Assembly (NCBI GenBank): GCA_916613615.1
Contig: OU744735.1
Span: 57,404,082 to 57,468,081 of the forward strand
Direction of reading: 5' to 3'
Length of the DNA stretch: 64,000 bases
Source of the DNA: Steromphala cineraria
Lineage: Eukaryota; Mollusca; Gastropoda; Trochida; Trochidae
This document shows positions 1 through 11,290 of this stretch, piece after piece. Below the pieces are notes generated by a model. That model was not told the DNA's origin. It saw only the letters and a program-made list of their open reading frames with translations, and did no database searches. The position numbers were made by a program, and so were the translations under genes. Positions within the stretch are counted from its first letter, which is position 1; each line of letters starts with the position of its first letter.

Positions 1-1635
1 CTTATCATCCACCACTTGGTGTGAGTATAGTTCTTATCATCCACCACTTGGTGTGAGTATAGTTCTTATTACCCACCACTTGGTGTGAGTATAGTTCTTA
101 TTGCCCACCACTTGGTGTGAGTATAGTTCTTATTTCCCACCACTTGGTGTGAGTATAGTTCTTATTTCCCACCACTTGGTGTGAGTATAGTTCTTATCAT
201 CCACCACTTGGTGTGAGTATACTTCTTATTTCCCACCACTTGGTGTGAGTATAGTTCTTATTTCCCACCACTTGGTGTGAGTATAGTTCTTATTTCCCAC
301 CACTTGGTGTGAGCATACTTCTTATTTCCCACCACTTGGTGTGAGTATAGTTCTTATTGCCCACCACTTGGTGTGAGCATACTTCTTATTGCCCACCACT
401 TGGTGTGAGTATAGTTCTTATTTCCCACCACTTGGTGTGAGTATACTTCTTATTTCCCACCACTTGGTGTGAGTATAGTTCTTATTGCCCACCACTCGGT
501 GTGAGTATAGTTCTTATTTCCCACCACTTGGTGTGAGTATAGTTCTTATTTCCCACCACTTGGTGTGAGTATAGTTCTTATCATCCACCACTTGGTGTGA
601 GTATAGTTCTTATTGCCCACCACTTGGTGTGAGCATACTTCTTATTTCCCACCACTTGGTGTGAGTATAGTTCTTATCATCCACCACTTGGTGTGAGTAT
701 AGTTCTTATCATCCACCACTTGGTGTGAGTATACTTCTTATTTCCCACCACTTGGTGTGAGCATACTTCTTATTTCCCACCACTTGGTGTGAGTATAGTT
801 CTTATTTCCCACCACTTGGTGTGAGCATACTTCTTATTTCCCACCACTTGGTGTGAGTATAGTTCTTATTTCCCACCACTTGGTGTGAGTATAGTTCTTA
901 TCATCCACCACTTGGTGTGAGTATACTTCTTATTTCCCACCACTTGGTGTGAGTATAGTTCTTATCACCCATCACTTGGTGTGAGTATAGTTCTTATCAC
1001 CCATCACTTGGTGTGAGTATAGTTCTTATTTCCCACCACTCGGTGTGAGTATAGTTCTTATTTCCCACCACTTGGTGTGAGTATAGTTCTTATCATCCAC
1101 CACTTGGTGTGAGTATACTTCTTATTTCCCACCACTTGGTGTGAGTATAGTTCTTATTTCCCACCACTTGGTGTGAGTATAGTTCTTATTTCCCACCACT
1201 TGGTGTGAGCATACTTCTTATTTCCCACCACTTGGTGTGAGTATAGTTCTTATTGCCCACCACTTGGTGTGAGTATAGTTCTTATTTCCCACCACTTGGT
1301 GTGAGTATAGTTCTTATTTCCCACCACTTGGTGTGAGCATACTTCTTATTTCCCACCACTTGGTGTGAGTATAGTTCTTATTTCCCACCACTTGGTGTGA
1401 GTATAGTTCTTATTTCCCACCACTTGGTGTGAGTATACTTCTTATTTCCCACCACTTGGTGTGAGTATAGTTCTTATTGCCCACCACTTGGTGTGAGCAT
1501 ACTTCTTATTTCCCACCACTTGGTGTGAGTATAGTTCTTATTTCCCACCACTTGGTGTGAGTATAGTTCTTATCCACCATCACTTGGTGTGAGCATACTT
1601 CTTATTTCCCACCACTTGGTGTGAGTAAAGTTGTT
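1..1635. repeat. 32-bp minisatellite, about 51 copies, in a VARS1 intron
   Basis: Head-to-tail copies of a 32-bp unit run from the window edge to about 1635. Each unit holds a conserved core (CCACCACTTGGTGTGAGTAT) and a short variable part (cat, ttc, tgc or cac after CTTAT). Units differ at few sites and almost no indels are seen, so the array looks young or homogenised. The last unit decays at 1625-1640, about 135 bp before the acceptor of the first visible VARS1 exon. Nearly every unit carries GTGAGTAT or GTGAGCAT, which matches the intronic part of a 5' splice site. The array continues beyond the left edge, so its true size is unknown. Confidence 0.97.
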
Positions 1636-1772
1636 ATTACCGACCAGGACACAGTAAAATGATCTTTTTAAGAACCGCGAATAATGAAAATAAAGAATTG
1701 AAGCTCTCTCCTAACTTGAATTAAACATATTCCGAAATATTTAGATAAGGTGTTGTTTTTGCTTGCTACCAG

Positions 1773-3410
1773 ATGGCGTGTCGGGACATGGATCTGGAGT
1801 CGCGTGTGGACTACGCCCAGAGTGTGGTCAAGTCCATCAGGTCCATGAGGGCCGACTATAACCTCACACCGAAGACAAAGGCTGACGGTACGTGTGTAGG
1901 GTGAGAGAAGCTGCTCGAAAGCTATACCGGAGAGTTATTTAAGAGTATTTATTTGTTGAAATTAAATTTAGGAACATTACTGTTCATACACTTTTCATTA
2001 ATACAATCATGATTATTTCAACTATTCATCTAAACTAATTTACTGAAGACATCTTATAGCTGTTAAAGCTTGGTACATTTCAATATCTCTTCACTCTGCC
2101 ACATGTCCATCTTGATCTTCTCTCAACACAGTGTATGTGAAATGCGCTGACGAGGAGATGGCGAACATTGTGAGGACGTTTGCGGACAAGATTCTAACTT
2201 TGACCAACTCAAGTGCCGTCAACGTGCTTGTGGGCGATGCTCCTCCCGAGGGATGTGGCATGCAGACTGTGTCCGCCAAGTGCGAGACCCACATCATGCT
2301 CAAGGTAAGTGGGGGAGCACAGTGGTGTAGTGGTTAACGAACTGGCAGGTCATGTCAAAGGTCAGGGTTTGACCCACATCATGCTCAAGGTAAGTGGGGG
2401 AGCACAGTGGTGTAGTGCTTAGCGAACTGGCAGGTCATGTCAAAGGTCAGGGTTCGACCCACATCATGGTCAGGGTTCAAATCCTGGTGGAGACAGAAAA
2501 AATATGTGACTTTGGGCTAATGCTGTGTTGTGTCTGTTGGCAAGGCACTTCATCCCCATTGTATTTAGTTCAGTCAGCTATTTAAATGGGTACTTGAAAA
2601 ACAGGATATAGGAAAAGGTTGTGAAAAGCACTTAGCACCTGCTTTGGAAGTATTTTCCATGATGAAGGTAATGCTTTGGAAAAGGTGCCATTTAACGTTA
2701 CCTCTTGCTCCACCCTCTAGAAGTATTACCCCCATCTATAAACAACTTACACATTTGTCTTGCCTAAAGTTATTAAGTTGTTTTCTTGTTCACCAGGGAC
2801 TGATCGATGTTGGCAAGGAGACAACCAAGTTGGAAGGCAAGAAGGAGACGCTCGGCAAACAGCTGAAGAAACTTCAGGACGCGTCCGCCAAACCAGACTA
2901 CTGTGATAAAGTGCCGCAAGACGTCCGAACACAGAATACCGAGAAGGTTTGTTGCTTTGTTTTTCAATTTTCCATCCGATCGAATTTTCATACAAGCATG
3001 AACTGAATAAACTTTTATACCACCAAGAGCTGATCAAATTTTTTAAGAGGCCTGAAAAACTAGATTCACATGCCTTAAAACTTTATGCATTGATGTAATT
3101 CAGTTTTAAAATACCGGTAATTGATAATTCCATAATGATAATGGTCATTCTGGCAAGCAAGTTAACACTGCTTGGCCTTAGTAAAAGAACGGTAAGATGA
3201 AGTGTTCACAATCTTAACCTCTGAGTATCTTGTAGGTTGACATTGATTTATTCCTTATTTCCAAAAGAACGTTTAGATGCGGTGTTCAGTCTTAACCTCC
3301 GAGAATTTTGTAGGTTGACATTATTTATTCCTTATTTCCAGATGTCACAACTGAAGGAAGAAATTGAGAAACTCACAACAGCACTTTCAACACTACTGAC
3401 ATTCCAGTGA
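1773..3410 (+). CDS. VARS1: Valyl-tRNA synthetase, cytosolic, C-terminal four exons
   Basis: This is the 3' end of a gene for the enzyme that charges tRNA-Val with valine in the cytosol. Exons are 1773-1887, 2132-2304, 2797-2946 and 3342-3410, all with AG/GT borders and compatible phases (1, 0, 0), giving 168 residues and TGA at 3408-3410. The first exon encodes RSMRADYNLTPKTKAD, the conserved segment near the end of the anticodon-binding domain of ValRS (vertebrate RSLRADYNL). The second encodes VYVKCADEEM through the GDAPPEGC region. The third and fourth (GLIDVGKETTKLEGKKETL, then MSQLKEEIEKLTTALSTL) form the C-terminal coiled-coil arm (Val_tRNA-synt_C) that contacts the tRNA elbow. The catalytic core with HIGH and KMSKS lies left of the window. 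Duplications touch the exon 2 donor and the last acceptor. Confidence 0.95.
2287..2475 (+). repeat. 85-bp tandem duplication spanning a VARS1 5' splice site
   Basis: The last 18 nt of the second visible VARS1 exon (ACCCACATCATGCTCAAG) plus GTAAGTGGGGGAGCAC and about 50 further intron bases are repeated 85 bp downstream. Two identical donors therefore exist, with GT at 2305 and 2390. A third copy begins at 2457 and breaks off after about 12 bp. The repeated intron part looks like the tRNA-related head of a SINE, so insertion next to the splice site probably preceded the duplication. Confidence 0.93.
2311..2695 (+). mobile_element. tRNA-derived SINE in VARS1 intron
   Basis: A box A-like segment (GTGTAGTGGTTAACGAACTG, with GTGTAGTGCTTAGCG in the second copy) and box B-like stretches (GGGTTCGACCC and GGTTCAAATCC) mark a tRNA-related head. 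The body has the TTGGCAAGGCACTTCATCC, CAGTCAGCTATTTAAATGGG and AAAAGCACTT motifs common in metazoan SINEs with a conserved central domain. I do not assign a named family. The head was later duplicated together with the exon edge. Confidence 0.7.
3183..3341 (+). repeat. About 80-bp tandem duplication of a VARS1 3' splice site region
   Basis: Two copies (about 3183-3261 and 3262-3341) share AAAAGAACG, the CTTAACCTC block, TTGTAGGTTGACATT and TTATTCCTTATTTCC. Only the second ends in TTTCCAG and joins the last coding exon at 3342. In the first copy the same place reads TTTCCAAAAG, so its acceptor has been lost or shifted. Confidence 0.85.
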
Positions 3411-3421
3411 TGCTGAATTTC

Positions 3422-3427
3422 AATAAA
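3422..3427 (+). promoter_or_regulatory. VARS1 polyadenylation signal
   Basis: AATAAA lies 12 bp after the VARS1 stop codon. It is the nearest canonical hexamer and would give a very short 3' UTR. The cleavage site cannot be fixed from sequence alone. Confidence 0.6.
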
Positions 3428-3508
3428 TTAATTTTCTCATTGGTAAAGGGAGATTGGAACTTTGAGCAAGGATATGGACAGAAACAGTAAATGTCTGAAC
3501 AGTGAATG

Positions 3509-4028
3509 TTAAAGTGACACAGAGTATGTTGATGGGATCACATGTCAAATTTTGAAATCTATGTTATTACATCGGGAACCACTAACTGTTACTGAAAAAT
3601 TACAAGTTCGAGGTACATTTGAGCGAAACTACAGCCATTCAACGTCGTGATTTTCATCGAAAACTGAACAGTGTGGCTTGAGTGGCTTGCGCTAATTCGC
3701 CAAACATTATTTTAAACCTTATCAAAAGCTGACAGGAAAATATATTCGATCTTAATTGTTGATTAGGTATTGTTACTTATTAGGTAGGTTAATTGGATGC
3801 ATAATTTAGACTATTACACATACTTTAGATGTTTATTAAATTTTTGGATAAAATGAAGGATTTTAGAGAGATTACCGTATCCTCGCTTATAAGACCCTAC
3901 TCGAGCAAAAGCTTGGATAAAATTGAAAGTCCAGTGATCAGATATAGACTTCAATCAGCATATTAGATATTTTGTAACTTATCAAAACTAAACAAAAATA
4001 TTAAGAAAGATAATCAGCGTCTCTTTAA
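3509..4028. mobile_element. MITE, about 520 bp, TTAAAGTGACACAGAG family, copy 1
   Basis: It begins TTAAAGTGACACAGAGTA and ends with the diverged complement (AAGATAATCAGCGTCTCTTTAA). The interior, including ACATCGGGAACCACTAACTG, matches the element at 62558-63055 in reverse orientation. No transposase is present. Flanking or terminal TTAA is compatible with TTAA-target transposons such as piggyBac or Kolobok, but this is only a suggestion. Confidence 0.85.
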
Positions 4029-4267
4029 CATAATGACTTGCTTCACCAAGTGCTATGTCCTCATAAGCATAAAATGCTCAATGTTTGTTTTGTGATTTAT
4101 TAAGACTGCCACTTCACTTTGATATTTATACCATTCATGTTCATGTTCACAGTGAGCAGGGAAATTGTTTGAATAAACATGCAATATGTAGTAAACTTTC
4201 AGATGAACTACTATCAAATTTTAAGTTCATTACTCATTGTAAATGCATATTGTTTACATTCTTGAGT

Positions 4268-4602
4268 CAATTGTATGAAGTATCATTAATTGGAAGAAAA
4301 CTGTCAGTGATCCTGTAGGTGATTATCATTAAACTTGTTTGTATTCTTAATAAGAACATTGATTAATTACTAAAAACCTTTGCTATTAAGTGAATTTTCT
4401 CATGAAATACTGTTGATTTTCCGGTTAAATCGTAGTCAATGTATGTTAACATTCATACCTGATCTAAAAATCAATTGTATAGAGTATCATTAAAGAAAAT
4501 CATCAGAAAACCGTCAGTGATCTTATAGGCGCTTTCCATTAAACTTGTTTTAATTCTTAATAAGAACATTGATTTATTTTATATAAACTTGGCTATTAGG
4601 TT
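4268..4602. repeat. Diverged tandem duplication, about 205-210 bp period
   Basis: Two copies (4268-4392 and 4472-4602) share CAATTGTAT.GAGTATCATTAA, GTCAGTGATC.T.TAGG and TTCTTAATAAGAACATTGAT. Non-coding. Confidence 0.75.
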
Positions 4603-6291
4603 TGCCATTAGTATATATAGCTTTCCCCCAACAAAATTAATTAATTTCCCTCTTTCTTGTTACTTTAGTTCACATCAATTTCATTATTTTTTCACTTAAT
4701 TTGTTTATTTCTCTCCTAATTTTATGAATCAGGATAAACAAATTGTCACCGCAGTGATATTGGTGTGCTATGTACTGAAATATTCCTCTCGAAAAATCTT
4801 GAAATAAAACAAAAAACTTGAACATTATTTGTTTATCATTTTCTTTTTCCAAGATCAAATATTTGGAGTCGGTCAGAGGGGAGAAACGTCTTAACAGCGC
4901 TCATAGCAGCAGGAAGAAAGGTTTAAAGTAGTTGTTCCTCTCATGAGAAACTCATGTTAAACACTAACTGAGTAAACTTAGCTTGATTGTGTTCTCTATC
5001 GTTTCCACTACATCGGGGCTATGTATTCTAGCTACCGGTAGTTATACACCAGCTTCCCACATTTGTGTGGTAAAAGGTCATTTTCAACGAATTGCACTCA
5101 TGCATAGTTATGCTTAAGTATGCCATTTATTATCTGTTACCCCTGTCCACCACATGGAAGTGGATTTATTGATACAAATATTGTTGATTGATTTCATTTT
5201 CTATGTGTTCAAAATCAGAACTAGAAATAACAATAATTCATAAATATATATTGACCCAAAGCCATAAGCAAACCAACTAGAAAGAACAATAATTCATATA
5301 TATATATTGACCCAAAGCCTAGGTTTGACTTATTACCTTAGAGAACCTACAACACTGCATGAGTGTTTATCCACACAAATGACAGGCCATCTTCCCCGGT
5401 CAAAAAAAAATGCAAATACATCTATCATGATAGTTTTTGACCTTGTGACCTTGCAGCAAGAATTTTCCAAAAATGTTTTAACTTGACCATAACTTGATAT
5501 TGGATATCGACCTTTGATATTTCACAAGTGCATCTATCATGATATGACCTTTCAGATGAGGTCATAATTTTTACTTTGACCTTGGTACAGCAAGCATTTT
5601 TTGAAAACTTTAACATTGGCCATAACTTGTGACTGAATAGATAGACCGTTGATATTTCACATACTGATAAGACCTTTCAGATGAGGTAATATTTGACCTT
5701 GTGACCTAGACGTCGGGGGCAACAGTGTTACACAAACAGCTTGTTAAGTTTAGATTTGTTGACCAAGCTGTCATTTCTATTTTGTGCTGTTAGCCATGTT
5801 GTGTTTTTATTCGCATCAAATGTCATCAACTTCTTGTCAGTGTGGAACATGTGCTGATTGTAAAATATAATCATGTCACAATTTTGATGGAATAAACCAT
5901 ATTTGATTAAAAACAAACAATACATTTTAGTGTTGACGATTTAATAATGACAAAGCAGCGTTGTACATGAAATGAACTAAAACATACATTCTTTCAAACC
6001 ATACATTCACTCTCAATTGAGTTTTTGTAATTTTAAAGAACTGAAAGTTGTAAAAGTTTTCATGGACCCAAAACCTTTGAGATACTTTAAGACAAGCAGT
6101 AAGATTGATGCACATTAAATCAATAAAAGATGATTGTGTAAAACAAAAACATGATTAACCAATTTCAACATCATTTTCATGATTAATTAAAAAGTGAGTC
6201 TATTTGTTACTCATTAGAGTTACTTGCCAAGAATATCTGGGCATTCACAACAGGAAAACTGCCTCAAAGTCTTCAAATGACTAAACAGTCT
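4603..6291. other. Intergenic DNA with two small tandem duplications
   Basis: No gene is recognisable. A unit of about 60 bp containing CAATAATTCATA and TATATATTGACCCAAAGCC is present twice (about 5215-5320). A unit of about 135 bp with TGATATTTCACA, GACCTTTCAGATGAGGT and several TGACCTTG motifs is present twice (about 5425-5720). The open frames here are short and resemble nothing known. Confidence 0.65.
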
Positions 6292-6364
6292 AATAATGCT
6301 GAGGAATATGTGGATGACAACTTCTTTGTTCATTGTATGCATACATATATTCCTCAGCATTATT
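6292..6364. repeat. Hairpin repeat related to 23965-24135
   Basis: AATAATGCTGAGGAATAT at the left is answered by ATATTCCTCAGCATTATT at the right, a stem of about 18 bp around a 35-bp loop. The loop segment GGATGACAA.TTCTTTGTTCATTGTATGC recurs near 24011, followed there by its own inverted copy, so both are pieces of one dispersed palindromic element. Confidence 0.75.
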
Positions 6365-7867
6365 CTCATTCCATCTTCTAAAATGCCTCTCAAAGAAGTT
6401 AAACAGTCTAAGACATTAGCTTTGATTACCCATAAAACTAATTGAGTCTTATAACGACAATTTTCTCTTTACTATCAGTTCATCTAAATATAATTTTTAT
6501 ACTCAAAACAAGTTCAGGAACACTCAAATCTTCAACATGGAAGTATCTTTCTGGCGTCTTCTACTCCGATAAAGGATTAGAGTGTTCCTTAACTTATCTG
6601 CTGTGTATACTTCACATAAGCTATGACTTTACTAACAAATCAGATCAAAAATTAACAAATATATCACATAATCACAACATTGTAGTACCATTGTAAATAA
6701 ACTTAATAAAAGTTAACAAAGCAACAGAGAATAAGGCATTCACTCTACTAACTGCTGAACCAGATTCTCTCCAAAAATATAATCATCTGGTTTCTGACCA
6801 ATCACAGCACAATCAGTTGTATATGAAACACGTTAAGAAAACACATATTTTAGGGAAACTATGGAATGACTATGTACAATATTATTTCACACAAACAGTT
6901 TAGGAAAAAGTTTGAAAATAACCCTACCCTCATTGTACAAGCTAATTGCCAAACTTTTGTAAAATCTAACGAGGACAAAAGCTGTCAAACTTGTCATGTT
7001 ATTCATTGATACCAACACGCCCTGTTCTCTTTAGACAAATAATTTTTGTAATAATCACAAATGTTTATCAACCTCTTATTCTTTAGACAAATATGTTGAC
7101 GGTAGTTTTTGATGAATTCTGTTAAAAAAAAAAATTCATTTTCATCATCAAATATCTATGGATGTTAACTCTTTCTTACCTACACCAGTGTTTATTTGAC
7201 AATTCAAAATTAATTTTCAAAATCGAAATTTGATCTCTATTGAATAAATGAACATTTTCCCTCTTTAGAAAAAAAACCCACTGTTAAAATACTCTTCATC
7301 CCAATGATTCATAATTCATTCATGACAATGATTTTCATTGGTCGTTAAGAACAGAAGTTGACGAATCAAATGTCCTGGCTGTTGAGCTAAGAGTGGGTTA
7401 TGCATATTTTACCCTAGATTGAAATACTGAAAACATCTCAACAGCTGTGACCAGGAGATCATATATATATTATTTATTATTATTCATTCATGAATTTTGA
7501 GCAAATTTGTCATGACTAAATGACAATGATTCTTTTGATAAATGAACATGGTAGAAATGAAAACTCTTGCTATAAACATTACAATGTGTAACATGACTTG
7601 ATTTATTGAAATTAAATACTAAATGTCATCAGCAAATATCCATATCCTAACAGTCCTTTCAAAAAACCAAAGTTGAAAAAAATGTCGAAATGAAAGATAT
7701 CAAAAGTCATATCTTCACAAACTGATTGATCCAAATATTATAGTTTCATTGAGTTAGGTCTTAAAGTGTTTTAGTTATTTTCTGTTAACAAAATTTAAAG
7801 TTACGTTTCCATGGAAACCAACTAAATAAAAATTCAAAGAAGTGGAAATTCTCAAAAGGCACATCTA
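6365..7867. other. Intergenic, nothing recognised
   Basis: AT-rich, no supported exon, tRNA or clear repeat. Several Met-initiated frames under 90 codons look random. Confidence 0.5.
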
Positions 7868-8336
7868 CTCATGATAACTAATCGACATACCAAGTTTCAT
7901 TGAGCTTGATCTAACAGTTGTCGAATTCTGCTCCGGAATCAAAATAGGTACAGTTGAAAGGACTGACGGAGTGACGGTTATAAAGACTTACATGGCAAAA
8001 ACTATATCTCCCGGTATTTCAGACCGGTAAGATAATAAACATTGATATGCTCATTATAACTATCCACATACCAAGTTTCAATAGTTCTGCTTCGGAAACA
8101 GAATGATTACAGTTGAAAGGACTGACGGATATAAAGACTTGCATGGCAAAGACTATATCCCCCGGTATTTTAGACCGGTAAGATAATAAACATTGATTAT
8201 AACTAATCCACATTCCAAGTTTCATTAGTTCTGCTCCGGAAACAGAATGATTACAGTTGAAAGGACTGCAGATATAAGGACTTGCATGGCGATGATTTTA
8301 TGCCCCGGTAATTCAAACCGGTAAGATAATAAACGA
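7868..8336. repeat. Three tandem copies of an about 150-bp unit
   Basis: Each copy has ACAGTTGAAAGGACTGACGG or its variant, GACTT.CATGGC, CCCGGTA.TT..GACCGGTAA and GATAATAAAC, followed by ATCCACAT.CCAAGTTTCA. Copies are clear but diverged. The CCGGTA..GACCGGTAA part can form a short hairpin. This looks like the internal array of a decayed transposon. Confidence 0.8.
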
Positions 8337-9735
8337 TGATTAGCTCCCTTGTTCTCAACGAGAAGTAGTCGTTCTATATGATGATATTAAAATATGCAAG
8401 TTATTATGGGTGCTGTTATTATGATCATACATTTGGCAGCTAAATCGCAACTTAAAGCATTATATTTGATATCATTCACCAGGTTCTGTATACATGTATT
8501 CGGGGGCATAATAAAAGCAAATAAATGACGCTTTCAATGGAAGCAACCAAGCACAAATAAAACAGCAAACTTAAACTTGACAATATAAAATGTCATGACC
8601 TGCACTTTTACATATAGCATAGAGATATAAACATTTTTAAATAACATGTGCACATATGATATCTATGCATGTAAAATGATAATATCATGGTGGATGATCA
8701 ATCACAGGAACCAAATATTGCAAGTACAAGATTAATAAATGTAAACCTTAGAACCTCCACCCATCCTTATGTTATGGTGTAGGTTATGTTTAGATCTATG
8801 TTGTACTCACAATATCAGGTTCCTGTGTGGTAAATGCAAATACTGTATTGTTAGAATATATTGACAGTTATCCAGATTGTATAATTTATTAGTTAGAATA
8901 TATATGGTCTATTTGACACATTAATGTGGTTTGCAAATACTTTTGAAACGAGTGGATAGGTTATATAGGACATAATTCACAACAAGGGGGATATTTAACA
9001 CAGATTTGTTTATATATGTTTGAGCAATTAGACAACATATAAACAAAATGTATGTTATTATCAGGAACTGCACAATCAATATTTGTACACATCAAACACG
9101 ACACTGGAATATATTATTGTGAAGACTTCCAGTAAATGTATACAGATCTTGTTATTGTTTATTGTGACTTCGAAATGTGTTTGTGTATAGATAAAATATG
9201 AAATATAAAATATGATGACTTCTGATTTATGTGTTACTAAACATAAACAAGTTTTGTACCATAAAAAATAGAATTATTGACTTGTATTTGTTAAAATAAA
9301 ATTTAAAAGAAGCAAATTTTTACTTCAAATCAAAAAACCATATTTACAATTCAAATTTCCTTTCAGAAATATTTGACTTAAAACAATCTTTTCTTAAACA
9401 ATTCTGTGTCACTTTTCTTGTACTTACAACTTCACAAGCATTAAAATAATAATTGGCCCATAATCATAGAGGCTGAAACTTGAGCAGGGCCAATGATTGG
9501 GGAAATGTAGATGAAACCTTTCATTCTTATTATCAAGCTTTAGTAGATTGTTTCCTGTAAGCGATGAAGACGGGTGTTGGATTTCATTAGCAGACATGAT
9601 CTAACATGGAATTCATAACACTTCACTATCTACTTCCCTGTTTATCATGTACTAGTGAAGCAAGTTATAGATAGACAACTTCTTTATTCTTTGTCATCTA
9701 TAAGAATAGTCCTTTTTATCATCACACCAACTTCT
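8337..9735. other. Intergenic, nothing recognised
   Basis: Very AT-rich sequence without a supported gene or obvious repeat. Confidence 0.5.
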
Positions 9736-9827
9736 CATCCTGCTACACCAGTGTAATGTCTCCGCGTTATGCTACAACCTATCCCCTGATATCCTTCTAC
9801 CGTATTCTACCATAATGTAGCAGGATG
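9736..9827. mobile_element. Short MITE, CATCCTGCTACA termini
   Basis: Ends are CATCCTGCTACA and TGTAGCAGGATG, a perfect 12-bp terminal inverted repeat around 68 bp. The interior (TGTCTCCGCGTTATGCTAC, ACCTATCCCCTGATATCC) matches the larger element at 47092-47512, so this is a deletion derivative of that family. Confidence 0.85.
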
Positions 9828-10029
9828 CCAACTTTCAGAATGCCAATCAAAGCAGGTTTTATAAATATTGAATTATGTTTTCTCATATTTATAACTAGAC
9901 CTGAAGAGCAGACCTATGATGACCTCTAACTAAACATAATGCTCTTTAAGAAACTTTCTTCTACACAACTGGCATAGCGCCATACTACCGATAATTGCTT
10001 CTTGGGTTAAATTCCAAGTCTGTATGATA

Positions 10030-11290
10030 TTTAAAGTAAGTTATAATCTACACGAACATTGTTTCATTATAGTATTTCCTGTGTCAATGGTAGAGAATAA
10101 GCTATTAGTTTGTTGGCTATTAAAGTAAGTTAAAGCCTACATGGAAGTGGTATCGTCTTGTGTCAATGTGAATGAAAGGTATCTATCACTGTTTGTAGAC
10201 TATTTAAGTAAGATAAAATTGTTGTAGTTAGTTTTGTGTCAATACATACAATCAAACCACAGGTTTATAGGATTTTTGAAGTAAGTTAAAATCTACATGA
10301 AAGTGGTATCATTGTAGTTATCTTGTGTCATGGCGAATTCAACGTATCTACCACATGTTAGTCGGCTGCTGAAGTAAGATAAATCTACATGAAAGTGGTA
10401 TTGTAAATTTAAAAGAGATCAACAACCTAGCTCGTGAAAACTAATTGACCATTGTTTATTAGAGCGTCTAGACGGGTAAGGGGGGTTACACGACACAAAC
10501 TTAGTACTGGCTGTCAGCTGTCAGCTGTTAGCGATGTCATCCCCACCGAGCATTTTCAACTTTTTCGGGGCCCTGCTAATAAAACTCTGGAAGTTAAAAA
10601 TTCGGGTTGCAGACCCCCTTTAACATAACTGTTTGTGGACTATTTAAGTTAATTAAATGTTTGTCAGTTATTTAAGTAAGTTAAAATCTACATTAAAGTG
10701 GTATCATCGCGAAGTCAACATATCTACCACATGCTTGTCAACAACTTAGTAAGTTAAAAACTACATGAAAGTGGTATCATCGCGAAGTCAACATATCTAC
10801 CACATGTTTGTCGACTACTTCAGTAAGTTAAAAACTACATGAAAGTGGTATCATCGTGAATTCAACATATCTACCACGTGTTTGTCAGCTACTTAAGTAA
10901 GTTAAAATCTACATGAAAGTGGTATCATCGCGAAGTCAACATATCTACCACATGTTTGTCAACAACTTAGTAAGTTAAAAACTACATGAAAGTGGTATCA
11001 TCGTGAATTCAACATATCTACCACATGTTTGTCAGCTATTTAAGTAAGTTAAATCTACATGAAAGTGGTATCATCGTGAATTCAAGGTAACTACAGGTTT
11101 TGTCGGCTACTTAAGTAAGTTATATCTACATGAAAGTGGTATCATCGTGAATTCAAGGTAACTACCACTGGTTTGTCGGTAAGTAAGTTAAATCTACATG
11201 AAAGTGGTATCATCGTGAATTCAAGGTAACTACCACTGGTTTGTCGGTAAGTAAGTAAGTTAAATTTACATGAAAGTGGTATCGTCGTAG
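10030..11290. repeat. About 75-bp tandem repeat seeded by the end of SAPCD2 coding sequence
   Basis: About 13 copies of a 70-76-bp unit lie downstream of SAPCD2. On the plus strand the core is AAGTTAAATCTACATGAAAG followed by TGGTATCATCG. The last SAPCD2 codons (DDTTFM plus stop, 11266-11286) are themselves the terminal copy. The real copy has a TAA stop, while the well-preserved copies have TAG at the equivalent place. Copies become more diverged away from the gene. Those near 10215 and 10295 also share the GTAGTT..TCTTGTGTC stretch with the coding exon, so homology reaches about 35 nt into the exon. An unrelated stretch interrupts the array at about 10410-10620. Confidence 0.9.

Noticed and set aside
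1..1635. CRISPR array
   Set aside because: Units are adjacent 32-bp tandem copies with no unique spacers, and the DNA is clearly eukaryotic.
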